Positions 26,499 to 35,189 are shown, numbered from the stretch's first letter. The stretch: DNA of 63,455 nt from Bradyrhizobium campsiandrae (GCF_014529705.1 NZ_JAANIH010000051.1:1-63455), one strand, 5' to 3'. Program-made: numbers and translations. The notes: a model not told the origin generated them from the letters alone.

Positions 26499-26521
26499 AT
26501 TTTGCATTCAAAAATGCAAAA
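26499..26521. promoter_or_regulatory. Operator candidate 2, upstream of the catabolic operon
   Basis: ATTTTGCATTCAAA (26499-26512) is the exact inverse of operator candidate 1. It also forms its own palindrome: TTTTGCATT (26500-26508) and AATGCAAAA (26513-26521) around a 4-base centre. It ends 21 bases before the ATG of the crotonase gene, where a repressor would block transcription or initiation. Confidence 0.62.
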
Positions 26522-26542
26522 AACAATCGGGGGATCGCGGAA

Positions 26543-27337
26543 ATGGACCAGGCCGTAGCGGCGGACGACCTCGTGTTTGAATGCAAGGATGGGATCGGGC
26601 GGATCACCTTCAACCGTCCGCAGGCGCGGAACGCTTTCACCTTCGCCATGTATGAGCGCCTCGCCGCCATTTGCGAGTTGGCCAATGACGACAGGTCCAT
26701 CAAGGTGCTGGTGCTTCGCGGGGCCGGCGACAAGGCCTTCGCCTCGGGCACCGACATCAACCAGTTCCGCGAATTCAAGACGCCGCAGGACGCCATCGAC
26801 TACGAGAACCGCATCGATCGGGTGCTGACCACGCTCGAGCAATGCCGCGTGCCGACCATCGCCGCGATCAACGGCTTCTGCACCGGCGGCGGCGCGGGTA
26901 TCGCCGCGGCCTGCGACCTGCGCATCGGGACCCGCAGTACCAAGATCGGCTTTCCCATCGCGCGGACGCTCGGCAATTGCCTGTCGATGTCCAATGTCAG
27001 CCGTCTCACCGCGCTGATCGGTGCAGCCCGGGTCAAGGATCTGATCTTCACCGCGCGCCTCGTCGACGCCGCGGAAGCGGCGAGCGTAGGGCTGCTGGGC
27101 GAGGTCGTCGAGGACCTCGCCGCGCTCGATAACCGCGCGGACGAGGTCGCGCGCCTCGTTGCCAGCCATGCGCCGCTGACGCTGAATGCGACCAAGCAGG
27201 CGGTCGCCCGCCTGCAGCGGCGGCTGACCCGGGACGAGGGCGAAGACCTCATCCTGATGTGCTACACGAGCCAGGATTTTCGCGAAGGGCTCGATGCTTT
27301 CCTCAGCAAGCGCGCCCCGCAGTGGCGCGGTCAATAG
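26543..27337 (+). CDS. Crotonase-fold (enoyl-CoA hydratase/isomerase family) enzyme lacking the catalytic glutamates
   Basis: A 264-residue protein from ATG 26543 (GGGGGA upstream). The CoA-binding/oxyanion elements are present: ASGTDINQF (about residues 70-78) and NGFCTGGGAGIAAACDLRI (110-128). The Glu usual after GGG in GGGxELA is Gly here (GGGAGIA), and the second Glu of the FGQPE motif is replaced (IGFPIARTLG). A simple hydratase reaction is therefore unlikely; crotonase-fold relatives without these residues act as thioesterases, decarboxylases, isomerases or C-C hydrolases. It is the first gene of the operon, 9 bp before the CoA-transferase. Confidence 0.85.
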   Translation: MDQAVAADDLVFECKDGIGRITFNRPQARNAFTFAMYERLAAICELANDDRSIKVLVLRGAGDKAFASGTDINQFREFKTPQDAIDYENRIDRVLTTLEQCRVPTIAAINGFCTGGGAGIAAACDLRIGTRSTKIGFPIARTLGNCLSMSNVSRLTALIGAARVKDLIFTARLVDAAEAASVGLLGEVVEDLAALDNRADEVARLVASHAPLTLNATKQAVARLQRRLTRDEGEDLILMCYTSQDFREGLDAFLSKRAPQWRGQ

Positions 27338-27346
27338 GACGCCCCG

Positions 27347-28606
27347 ATGCCAAGCGATCAATCGCAATCCACCTCAAATCGTGCAGGTCCGCTCGCCGGC
27401 CTCAAGGTCATCGACCTCACCCATGTCATGGCGGGGCCGACCTGCACCCTGATGCTCGCCGACATGGGCGCCGACGTCATCAAGATCGAGAAATCGCCTG
27501 GCGGCGACGACACCCGCCATTCGGTCCCGCCGAAGATCGGCGACGAGGCCGCCTCGTTCCTGATGATGAACCGCAACAAGCGCGGCATCGTGCTGGATCT
27601 GAAGACCGAGGGCGGCAAGGAGGTGCTGCGGCGGCTGATCGCTGGTGCCGACGTGCTGGTCGAGAATTTCGCGCCGGGCGCCATGGAACGCCTAGGGTTT
27701 GGCTACGAGGAGCTGCACAAGAAATTCCCGGCGCTGATCTATTGCTCGCTATCGGGCTTCGGCCGCACCGGCCCATACAAGCACCGCCGCGGTTTTGACC
27801 TCGTCGCGCAGGCCATGAGCGGCATCATGAGCTTCACGGGCGAGCGTCCTGATGGCCCGCCGGTGAAATGCGGCCCGCCGCTGTCTGACATCACCGCAGG
27901 CTTGCTTGCGAGCATGGGCATCCTCGCCGCCTACACCCATCGCCTCAAGACTGGCGAAGGGCAGTGGGTCGAGACCTCGCTTTACGAGGCGGCGCTGGTG
28001 CAGACCTATTGGCAATCCACCATCGCACTCGCCGCCGGCACCGCGCCGCGTGCGATGGGCTCGGCGCATCCGCTCAATGCGCCGTACCAGGCCTTCGAGG
28101 CCTCTGACGGCTGGCTCGTGGTCGGCGGCGCCAACAAGAAACACTGGCTGCTGATGCTGGAGGCGCTTGGCGCCAGCGAGCTTGCGGCCGATCCGCGCTT
28201 TGTCACAGGCGCCGATCGCATGGCGAATCTGAAGGAGCTCGAAGTCGTCCTGAGCGAGCGCTTCCGCACCCGGACGCGCGCGCATTGGCTCGCAGCGCTC
28301 GACGAGAAGGGCGTGCCCTGCGGTCCCGTCCACGACATGCTGGAGGCGCTGAGCGATCCGCAGACGCTGGCGCGCAAGATGGTCGTCGAGGTCGAGCATT
28401 CCACCCTCGGCCCGGTCAAGACCATCGGCCTGCCTGTCAAATTCTCGGAGACACCGGGCAAGGTCGCATCAGGCGCGCCCGTCTATGGCGAGCATACGCG
28501 CGAGGTGCTGGCCGAGCACGGGTTCGACAGGGCGCAAATCGAAGCGCTGGAGCAAGAAGGCGCGATTGTTTCGGCAGCAAGGGAGCGCAGGGAACGCGTC
28601 GCCTGA
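27347..28606 (+). CDS. Family III CoA-transferase (CaiB/BaiF)
   Basis: A 419-residue enzyme. The N-terminal LAGLKVIDLTHVMAGPTCTLMLADMGADVIKIE region is diagnostic. The catalytic Asp that forms the mixed anhydride is Asp181 in PPLSDITAG. Family III enzymes move CoA between carboxylic acids such as formate/oxalate, succinate/mesaconate or carnitine/crotonobetaine. Here it would activate the acid imported by the tricarboxylate-type transporter encoded downstream, before the crotonase-fold enzyme acts. The acid is not identifiable from sequence. Confidence 0.92.
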   Translation: MPSDQSQSTSNRAGPLAGLKVIDLTHVMAGPTCTLMLADMGADVIKIEKSPGGDDTRHSVPPKIGDEAASFLMMNRNKRGIVLDLKTEGGKEVLRRLIAGADVLVENFAPGAMERLGFGYEELHKKFPALIYCSLSGFGRTGPYKHRRGFDLVAQAMSGIMSFTGERPDGPPVKCGPPLSDITAGLLASMGILAAYTHRLKTGEGQWVETSLYEAALVQTYWQSTIALAAGTAPRAMGSAHPLNAPYQAFEASDGWLVVGGANKKHWLLMLEALGASELAADPRFVTGADRMANLKELEVVLSERFRTRTRAHWLAALDEKGVPCGPVHDMLEALSDPQTLARKMVVEVEHSTLGPVKTIGLPVKFSETPGKVASGAPVYGEHTREVLAEHGFDRAQIEALEQEGAIVSAARERRERVA

Positions 28607-28661
28607 GCGGACGTCGAGACGACTGATCTAACAAAACAGAAAAAATCAGTTGGAGGAAATC

Positions 28662-29651
28662 ATGCGTGGGATGTCTCTCTTGTTGTCTGTCGGTGCAGCC
28701 GTGCTCGCAGGCAGCGCGCCGGCGTATGCTGCCTGGCAGCCACAGAAGCCGATCGAGTTCGTCGCGACCGCAGGCCCCGGCGGCGGCACCGACAATCTCG
28801 CCCGCGCGGTGCAGAACATCATCACCAAGTACAAGCTGACCGAGCAGCCGATCGTCGTCGTCAACAAGGGCGGCGGCAGCGGCGCGGAAGGCTATGTCTA
28901 CGGCAAGGCTTCCGCCGGCGATCCCTACAAGGTGATCTTCGGCACCTCGAACGCCTGGCAGCAGCCGCTCGTTTCCAAGGTCGCCTTCAACTACACCGAT
29001 CTCACCCCGATCGCGGCGATGGCGCAGGACGAGTTCCTGCTCTGGGTCAAGCAGGACGCGCCCTACAAGACCGCGGGCGACTACCTGAAAGCGGCCGCAT
29101 CAGGCGAGTTCAAGATGGGCGGCGCGCAGTCCAAGGACACCGACGAGGTGCTGACCCGCATGATCGAGAAGGTCGGCCACGTCAAGCTGACCTACATCCC
29201 CTTCAAGAGCGGCGCCGAGGCGGCCGTGCAGCTCGCCGGCGGGCATCTCGATTCCCACGTCAACAATCCCAGTGAAAGCCTCGGGCAGTGGCGCGGCGGC
29301 ACGCAGCGCCCGCTCTGCGTGTTCAGCCCGAAGCACCTGCCGCAAGGTCCAAAGATCACGGCAACCGAGGGCTGGAGCGACGTTCCGACCTGCGTCGAGC
29401 AGGGCCTCGACATCAAGCAATACGAGCAGCCGCGCACGGTCTGGCTGCCCGGCAAGGTCTCGCCCGAGCAGGCCGCCTACTATGTCGACCTCATGAAGAA
29501 GGTGCAGGCGACACCGGAATGGAAGGACTACATCGAGAAGACCTCCCAGGTGGACACGTTCCTGACCGGCGCCGAGTTCGACAAGTTCATCAAGGAGGAT
29601 CTCGATCACGTCAGGCAGGTCGCAAGCGAGCAGGGCTGGCTGGTCAAGTGA
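28662..29651 (+). CDS. Tripartite tricarboxylate transporter substrate-binding protein (TctC/Bug)
   Basis: A 329-residue periplasmic protein from ATG 28662 (GGAGGAA 4-5 bases upstream). The signal peptide ends near AYA-AW (residues 1-22). The Bug fold is shown by KPIEFVATAGPGGGTDNLAR (ligand loop) and GGGSGAEGYVY. Bug/TctC receptors bind carboxylates, often through backbone contacts in those loops, and deliver them to the TctA-TctB membrane complex encoded downstream. Bradyrhizobia have many such receptors; substrate is open. Confidence 0.92.
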   Translation: MRGMSLLLSVGAAVLAGSAPAYAAWQPQKPIEFVATAGPGGGTDNLARAVQNIITKYKLTEQPIVVVNKGGGSGAEGYVYGKASAGDPYKVIFGTSNAWQQPLVSKVAFNYTDLTPIAAMAQDEFLLWVKQDAPYKTAGDYLKAAASGEFKMGGAQSKDTDEVLTRMIEKVGHVKLTYIPFKSGAEAAVQLAGGHLDSHVNNPSESLGQWRGGTQRPLCVFSPKHLPQGPKITATEGWSDVPTCVEQGLDIKQYEQPRTVWLPGKVSPEQAAYYVDLMKKVQATPEWKDYIEKTSQVDTFLTGAEFDKFIKEDLDHVRQVASEQGWLVK

Positions 29652-29675
29652 GGCAGCACGGGCCTCAATGCTCGC

Positions 29676-29813
29676 CGTCGTCCCGGCGAAGGTCGGGACC
29701 CATACCGCGTGATCTCTCGATGGTCGGCAGTCGTCGTACCGAGGCAGGTTTAATTTCGGGTCTTCGCCAAACTTCTCCCTGGGGTTATGGGTCCCGACCT
29801 TCGCCGGGACGAC
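29676..29813. repeat. 138-bp palindromic intergenic repeat, family A, copy 2
   Basis: Same length and terminal inverted repeats as the copy at 98-235 (CGTCGTCCCGGCGAAGGTCG at the left end, its reverse complement at the right). It sits inside the transporter operon, between the receptor gene and tctB, so it will be transcribed as a long hairpin there and could change the ratio of receptor to membrane subunits. Confidence 0.82.
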
Positions 29814-29880
29814 ACCAGACGCGGGGATCTTGCGTGCGTGATAACCGGCCACTGAATGTGGCCCGTGACCGGAGCCTCTC

Positions 29881-30363
29881 ATGATCTCGCGCCGCGCCCT
29901 CGAACTTGCGACTGCAATCCTCACCGGCAGCTTCGGTGTCGCGGTCGTCGTCCAGAGCCTGGACAACGGCATCGGCTGGTCGAGCGCGGGCGTCGAGGCA
30001 GGCACGTTTCCGTTCCTGACCGGCGTCATCATCGTCGCCGGAAGCCTCTACAATCTGGTCCGTGGCGTCGTGCCGACCGCCTCGCTGGCGAACGTTCCCG
30101 TCGCTATCACGTCGATTGAACTGCGGCGGCTGGCGGGCCTGTTTGTGCCGGCTGCGATCTTCGTCGCGGCGATTCCGCTACTGGGGATGTATGTCGCCTC
30201 CGCAGCTTACGTCTTCGCCGTGCTCGCGATCCCCCGGCATCAATCCCTGCTGCATTCAGCGGTGACGGCGGCGGCAACGGCGCTCGCGCTCTATGTGGTG
30301 TTCGAGCGCATGTTCCAGGTCAGCCTGCCGCACGGCGCGCTCGCCGCAGCCCTCGGCTTCTGA
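29881..30363 (+). CDS. Tripartite tricarboxylate transporter small subunit (TctB)
   Basis: A 160-residue membrane protein with four hydrophobic helices (about 12-30, 40-60, 82-105, 120-145), the normal TctB arrangement. TctB is poorly conserved in sequence, so assignment relies on size, topology and position between the TctC and TctA genes. It forms the small membrane unit of the secondary, ion-coupled carboxylate uptake system. It is 11 bp upstream of tctA. Confidence 0.88.
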   Translation: MISRRALELATAILTGSFGVAVVVQSLDNGIGWSSAGVEAGTFPFLTGVIIVAGSLYNLVRGVVPTASLANVPVAITSIELRRLAGLFVPAAIFVAAIPLLGMYVASAAYVFAVLAIPRHQSLLHSAVTAAATALALYVVFERMFQVSLPHGALAAALGF

Positions 30364-30374
30364 GGGAGAGCGCG

Positions 30375-31913
30375 ATGGACAACCTCTCGGAACTCCTGCA
30401 CGGCTTCACCATCGCGGTCACCGTGCCGCATCTGGCCTTGATGGCGACAGGCGTGCTGCTCGGCATTCTCGTCGGCGTGTTGCCGGGGTTGGGCGCACCG
30501 AACGGGGTGTCGCTGTTGCTGCCGCTGACCTTCGGCATGCAGCCGGTATCGGCGATCATCCTGCTTTCCAGCATGTATTGGGGCGCGCTGTTCGGCGGCT
30601 CGGTGACGTCGATCCTGTTCAACATTCCGGGCGAGCCGTCCTCGGTCGCGACCACCTTCGACGGCTATCCGATGGCGCGCGACGGAAGGCCGACCACGGC
30701 GCTTGCCACCGCCTTCGGCTCGGCCGCGTTCGGCGCGCTTGTCGGCGTCATCCTGATCACCTTCCTGGCGTCCTGGGTGGCGCAGGTCGCGCTGGCCTTC
30801 GGCCCGCCCGAGTATTTCGCGGTCTATTTCCTGGCCTTCGCGAGCTTTGTCGGCATGGGCGGTGCGGCGCCGATCAAGACCGTGGTGGCGCTCGCGATCG
30901 GCTTTGCCATCGCGGCGATCGGCATCGATACCGTCTCCGGCAGCGTCCGCCTCACCATGGGGATCGACGAGCTGGTCAAGGGCGTCAATTTCGTCGTCGC
31001 TGTCATGGGCCTGTTCGGCATCGGCGAGCTGCTGGTTGCGGTCGAGGAGGAGTTTCACGCCCGTGCCGTGTCGTCGAAGATCGACTGGCGCGAGGTGTTC
31101 CGCGCGGTCGGCCGCCTGCCGCGCCATGGCGTTGCGCTGCTGCGAAGCGCGGCGATCGGTTGCTGGATGGGGATCACGCCGGGCGGCCCGACCGCGGCGT
31201 CCTTCATGAGCTATGGCATCGCGCGCCGCTTTTCGCGCCGCGGCCGCTATTTCGGCACGGGTGAGGTCGAAGGCATCATCTCACCGGAGACGGCCGATCA
31301 CGCTGCCGGGACCAGCGCATTGCTGCCGATGCTCTCGCTCGGCATTCCCGGCTCCGCGACCGCTGCCGTCATGATGGGCGGGCTGATGATCTGGGGCCTC
31401 AATCCCGGACCGATGCTGTTCGTCGACCAGAAAGACTTCGTCTGGGGCCTGATCGCCTCGATGTATGTGGGCAATATCGTCGCGGTCGCGCTGGTGCTGC
31501 TGACCGTTCCTGTCTTCGCCGCCCTGATGCGGATTCCCTTCGTGGTCATCGCACCGCTGATCGTGATCATCTGCGTCGTCGGCGCCTATTCGGTCTCGAA
31601 CTCCTATCTCGACGTCGTCATAATGCTCGGCTTCGGCATCGTCGGCTATCTCTTCAAGAAGCTGTTCTATCCGCTGGCGCCGCTGGTGCTCGCGATCGTG
31701 ATCGGCGACAAGGCCGAGGATGCGTTCCGGCAATCGATGCTGATGTCGAAAGGATCGCTCGGCATCTTCTTTGCCAACAAATTGGTGACGTGCCTCGTGG
31801 TCGCTGGAATCGCGCTGCTGCTGCTTCCGCTGGTGTTGCAGCTGGCGCGCCCCTTCCGCAAGAACGCCGCGCCGGCCACCGAGACGCCAGCCCAGGAAAA
31901 GGTGATCATATGA
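30375..31913 (+). CDS. Tripartite tricarboxylate transporter large permease (TctA)
   Basis: A 512-residue integral membrane protein with about 11-12 helices. The TctA signature GVLPGLGAPNGVSLLLPLTFG (residues about 33-53) and the internally repeated G(I/L)PGS motif (SLGIPGSATAAVMMGGLMIWGL, about 318-339) are present; these re-entrant loops form the translocation path. The last base pairs overlap the pdxA-like gene (ATGA), which ties the dehydrogenase to transport. Confidence 0.94.
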   Translation: MDNLSELLHGFTIAVTVPHLALMATGVLLGILVGVLPGLGAPNGVSLLLPLTFGMQPVSAIILLSSMYWGALFGGSVTSILFNIPGEPSSVATTFDGYPMARDGRPTTALATAFGSAAFGALVGVILITFLASWVAQVALAFGPPEYFAVYFLAFASFVGMGGAAPIKTVVALAIGFAIAAIGIDTVSGSVRLTMGIDELVKGVNFVVAVMGLFGIGELLVAVEEEFHARAVSSKIDWREVFRAVGRLPRHGVALLRSAAIGCWMGITPGGPTAASFMSYGIARRFSRRGRYFGTGEVEGIISPETADHAAGTSALLPMLSLGIPGSATAAVMMGGLMIWGLNPGPMLFVDQKDFVWGLIASMYVGNIVAVALVLLTVPVFAALMRIPFVVIAPLIVIICVVGAYSVSNSYLDVVIMLGFGIVGYLFKKLFYPLAPLVLAIVIGDKAEDAFRQSMLMSKGSLGIFFANKLVTCLVVAGIALLLLPLVLQLARPFRKNAAPATETPAQEKVII

Positions 31914-32917
31914 CCGCAAAGCCGCTCATTGCGCTGGCGATGGGAGACCCCGCCGGCATCAGCCCCGAGCTGACCGCAAAGCTTGTGGCGCTCGACGAGA
32001 TCCGTGCGCGGTGCCGCCTGGTCGTGATCGGCGACCGCCGTATTTTCGGCGAGGGAGCACGTGTCGCCGGCGTCGCGCCGGGACTGACGAGGGTGGAGCA
32101 GGGCGCCGACTTCCACGCAGCGCAGGGCGATGCGCTGTTCCTCGATCTCGGCCATCTCGATCCCAGGGACGTCGAACCGAAGACTGCAAGCCTCGCCGGC
32201 GGCAAGTTCGCCCTGACGAACTATGGGAACGCGCTCGAGCTCGCACGCGACCGGCGCGTCGATGCCGTCTGCTTCACGCCTTTCAACAAGCAGGCGATGC
32301 GCCTGGCGCGCGCCGACTATGACGATGAGATTGCATTTTCCGCGGAGGTCGCGGGACTGAGGACGCCGGCCAGTGAGTTCAACGTGCTCGGAGAACTCTG
32401 GAACGCGCGGGTGACCTCGCACATTCCGCTGCGGGACGTCGCTGCAAAACTGTCCGGCGAGCGCATCCAGCGCGCGCTCATGCTGACCGATGCCTGCATG
32501 CGCAAAGCGGGCTTTGCGCGGCCTCGCATTGCGGTGGCAGGCCTCAATCCCCACGCCGGTGATGGTGGCAATTTCGGCCGCGAGGAGATCGACGTCATCG
32601 CTCCCGTCGTCGAAGCTGGCAAGCGAGACGGCATTGCCGTGGACGGCCCGTTTCCCGCCGACACCGTGTTCCTGCGCGCCAAGGCCGGTGCCTTCGATGC
32701 GGTGCTGACCATGTATCACGACCAGGGGCAGATTGCGATGAAGCTGATGGGGTTCGATCGCGGCGTCACCTTGCTCGGTGGCTTCCCGTTCCCGATCTGC
32801 ACGCCGGCGCACGGCACCGCCTACGATATCGCAGGGCAAGGGATCGCTTCGATTGGCGCCAGTCGCGCTGCGGTGCTGCTCGCGGCGGAGATGGCCGCGC
32901 GGCGCGCCGTCTGGTAG
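31910..32917 (+). CDS. PdxA-family dehydrogenase (4-phosphohydroxy-L-threonine dehydrogenase-like, PdxA2 type)
   Basis: A 335-residue protein from ATG 31910, overlapping tctA by 4 bases. Features of the family: ALAMGDPAGISPELTAK (N-terminus), metal-binding His residues in TSHIPLRDV, GLNPHAGDGGNFGREE and MYHDQGQIAMK. True PdxA makes pyridoxine precursor; PdxA homologues next to TTT or sugar-acid genes act in catabolism, for example threonate/erythronate-4-phosphate dehydrogenase or the TphB diol dehydrogenase of terephthalate breakdown. Position in this operon favours a catabolic oxidation or decarboxylation. No DUF1537 kinase is nearby, so a phosphorylated substrate is not assured. Confidence 0.88.
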   Translation: MTAKPLIALAMGDPAGISPELTAKLVALDEIRARCRLVVIGDRRIFGEGARVAGVAPGLTRVEQGADFHAAQGDALFLDLGHLDPRDVEPKTASLAGGKFALTNYGNALELARDRRVDAVCFTPFNKQAMRLARADYDDEIAFSAEVAGLRTPASEFNVLGELWNARVTSHIPLRDVAAKLSGERIQRALMLTDACMRKAGFARPRIAVAGLNPHAGDGGNFGREEIDVIAPVVEAGKRDGIAVDGPFPADTVFLRAKAGAFDAVLTMYHDQGQIAMKLMGFDRGVTLLGGFPFPICTPAHGTAYDIAGQGIASIGASRAAVLLAAEMAARRAVW

Positions 32918-33010
32918 TCGGCTGCCTTTCGCCCATCAGGAAAAACCGGAAACTTCCAGCGCCGAGCCGCGTTGCCAACGCGACGAACCTGCCCACGTCG
33001 GAGCTGGACC

Positions 33011-34024
33011 ATGGTCGAGGCGAGGCCGCTGCGCGCGGCCGTGCAGATCGCATTTGCGGCCACTCTGCTGGCCCTGGCGGCGACGCCGACGCGCGCCGCC
33101 GGGATGGATCCCACCGCCATTGCCTCCGCTCAGCCTTCGAAGAAGACCCTCTCGAACGACAAGCCGAGCCCGGCAGGCGTGCGGCTCCAGGTTCTGCTCG
33201 ACCGGGCCCACTTCTCGCCCGGTGAGATTGACGGCAAGTTCGGAGAGAACGCCAGGAAGGCGCTGCGCGCCTACGCGGAAGCGCGGCAATTGCCTGCGTC
33301 GGATGAACTGACGGATGATGTCTGGAAGGCTCTGCAGGCAGACGATCGGCCGCCGACGACCACCTACACCATTACTGACAAGGACGTCGCGGGACCCTTC
33401 CTGCGCAAGCTTCCCGCCAAGATGGAAGACATGAAAGACATTCCGAAGCTGGGCTACACCAGCCCACGCGAGGAATTGGCCGAGAAGTTTCACATGAGCG
33501 AGCAGCTGCTGGCGATGCTGAACCCCGGCCGCCATTTCGACCACGCCGGCGAAACCATTGCCGTCGTCGATACCAGTGACGGGGCGGGCGTCGCACCTGC
33601 CAAGGCCGACAGGGTGGAGATCGACAAGGTCAGGCAAACCGTCAAACTGTTCGACAAGGCGAATGCGCTGATCGGATTCTACCCCGCGAGCGTCGGCAGC
33701 GAAGAAAAGCCGTCGCCTTCCGGCACGCTGAAGGTCACCGAGATCGATCCAAACCCCACCTACCGCTACAATCCCGCCTATCATTTCAAGGGCGTGCATG
33801 CTCGCAAACCCTTCAAGATCGGGCCCGGCCCGAACAATCCGGTCGGCACGATGTGGATCAATTTGTCCGCCGACGGCTACGGCATCCATGGCACGCCGTC
33901 GCCGCAAAACATCTCCAAGGGACAGTCGCACGGCTGCGTGCGGCTGACCAATTGGGACGCTGAACGCGTCGCAGCCAGCGTCGCGAAAGGTACGCCTGTC
34001 GTATTCGGGGAGGGCGGCGCATGA
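33011..34024 (+). CDS. L,D-transpeptidase with peptidoglycan-binding domain
   Basis: A 337-residue secreted protein. The signal peptide runs to about residue 33 (TRA-AG). A peptidoglycan-binding-1-like region spans about 55-115 (RLQVLLDRAHFSPGEIDGKFGENARKALRAY). The YkuD catalytic domain spans about 195-335, with HGTPSP and the catalytic Cys in KGQSHGCVRLTN. Such enzymes form 3-3 cross-links in peptidoglycan or attach lipoproteins to it, and are prominent in polar-growing Rhizobiales. The start is at ATG 33011, with GGAG upstream. Single gene downstream of the PdxA-like gene at 93 bp. Confidence 0.92.
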   Translation: MVEARPLRAAVQIAFAATLLALAATPTRAAGMDPTAIASAQPSKKTLSNDKPSPAGVRLQVLLDRAHFSPGEIDGKFGENARKALRAYAEARQLPASDELTDDVWKALQADDRPPTTTYTITDKDVAGPFLRKLPAKMEDMKDIPKLGYTSPREELAEKFHMSEQLLAMLNPGRHFDHAGETIAVVDTSDGAGVAPAKADRVEIDKVRQTVKLFDKANALIGFYPASVGSEEKPSPSGTLKVTEIDPNPTYRYNPAYHFKGVHARKPFKIGPGPNNPVGTMWINLSADGYGIHGTPSPQNISKGQSHGCVRLTNWDAERVAASVAKGTPVVFGEGGA

Positions 34025-34112
34025 CGGGGGCGGGGCGTAAAATCCTTGAGAAAACAGCCCACCCGCTACTGTGCATGGGGTTGTTTTCGCCCTCTGGGGA
34101 GTGGCCCCGGCG

Positions 34113-35189
34113 TTACGCGCCGCAGACGATCACCCCGTACCAGCCGAGCCCGCGATAGGTCTCGTAGCCCGGCGTCGCATGGAAGGCGATCATCGTGCCC
34201 GTCCGGTCCTGGTAGAAGCCGGAGCGCTGGCCGTTGAGCGACAGCGAGATCCGCTCGCTGAGGATGCCCTGGCCGTCGGAGGCGGCGATGACGCGGAAAT
34301 TCGAATCGACCAGCAGCACGCGCGCCTTGTCGCTGTCGCCGACGCGCACGCCCTGCACGATGGCGCGCGCCTGCGGCTCCCAGTCGAAATGGATGGCGAG
34401 CACGCCGATCGGCGCGCCGTTGGCCTGGCCGCCGGCGCGGACGCTGGCGCAATAGGTCGCAACCTGGGCGTTGCCTAGCAGTGCCTGGTTCTCGATGTCA
34501 CCGGCGACGTAGTCGTCGCCGGAGCGCAAGCTCTTCGCCTCGCGAAACCATTTGGTGTGGGCGACGTTCTGGCCGACGACGCGAAAGCGGTCGGCGCGGC
34601 CGTTGGCGATCACGTTGCCGTCGAGATCGCAGAGCCAGAGGTCGAGATAGACGGTGTAGGCCCCGAGGATGACGCCGAGCCGCTGCGAGGCATAGCTGAC
34701 CGCCGCCGGCGCCGGCGAGGCGGCGCAGTCCACCACGGCGGAATCGGTCGCCCACCAGCGCACGTCGCAGGTGCGCTCATAGAGATTGCGGTCGATCAGC
34801 TCCACGGCATTCAGCGACAGATCCATCATGCGCTCGCCACGCGAGCGCTGGCTCATGCGCTCGATCGAGGAGACGAGGTCACCGGTCCGTTTGGTCAGCT
34901 GGGTCTCGAGCTCGCGGGCGATGGTCTCGACCTGCTGGCCGACGCCGCGCACCTCCTGGGCCACCACCGCGAAGCCCGCACCTTGTGCCCCCGCGCGGGA
35001 ACTCTCGATCAGCGCGTTCAGCGCCAGCATCTTCATCTGGTTGGTGATCTGCTGGATCGACTTGGTCTTGTCGACCGCGATCTGGTTGACCTCCGCGGTC
35101 AGGCGATTGATCAGCGCGGAGATGTCGGAATCGTCATCGGTGGGGTCGGTGGTATCAGGCTTGGTTTCCAGACCCAGCGCAGCAGACAT
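34113..35189 (-). CDS. Soluble MCP-like protein: signalling helices first, Cache-like sensor second
   Basis: A 358-residue protein from ATG 35189 with no membrane helix or signal peptide. Residues 20-115 form a short methyl-accepting-type coiled coil containing the hairpin-tip region (NQMKMLALNALIESSRAGAQGAGFAVVAQEVR, close to the E.A....A.E.G.GFAVVA.EVR consensus). Residues 125-350 resemble a Cache/PAS-like sensor (VYLDLWLCDLDGNVIANGRADRFR; VLLVDSNFRVIAAS). In usual chemoreceptors the sensor precedes the signalling domain, so the order is reversed. It could signal to a chemosensory array in the cytoplasm. Methylation helices are very short. Monocistronic. Confidence 0.82.
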   Translation of the reverse strand: MSAALGLETKPDTTDPTDDDSDISALINRLTAEVNQIAVDKTKSIQQITNQMKMLALNALIESSRAGAQGAGFAVVAQEVRGVGQQVETIARELETQLTKRTGDLVSSIERMSQRSRGERMMDLSLNAVELIDRNLYERTCDVRWWATDSAVVDCAASPAPAAVSYASQRLGVILGAYTVYLDLWLCDLDGNVIANGRADRFRVVGQNVAHTKWFREAKSLRSGDDYVAGDIENQALLGNAQVATYCASVRAGGQANGAPIGVLAIHFDWEPQARAIVQGVRVGDSDKARVLLVDSNFRVIAASDGQGILSERISLSLNGQRSGFYQDRTGTMIAFHATPGYETYRGLGWYGVIVCGA

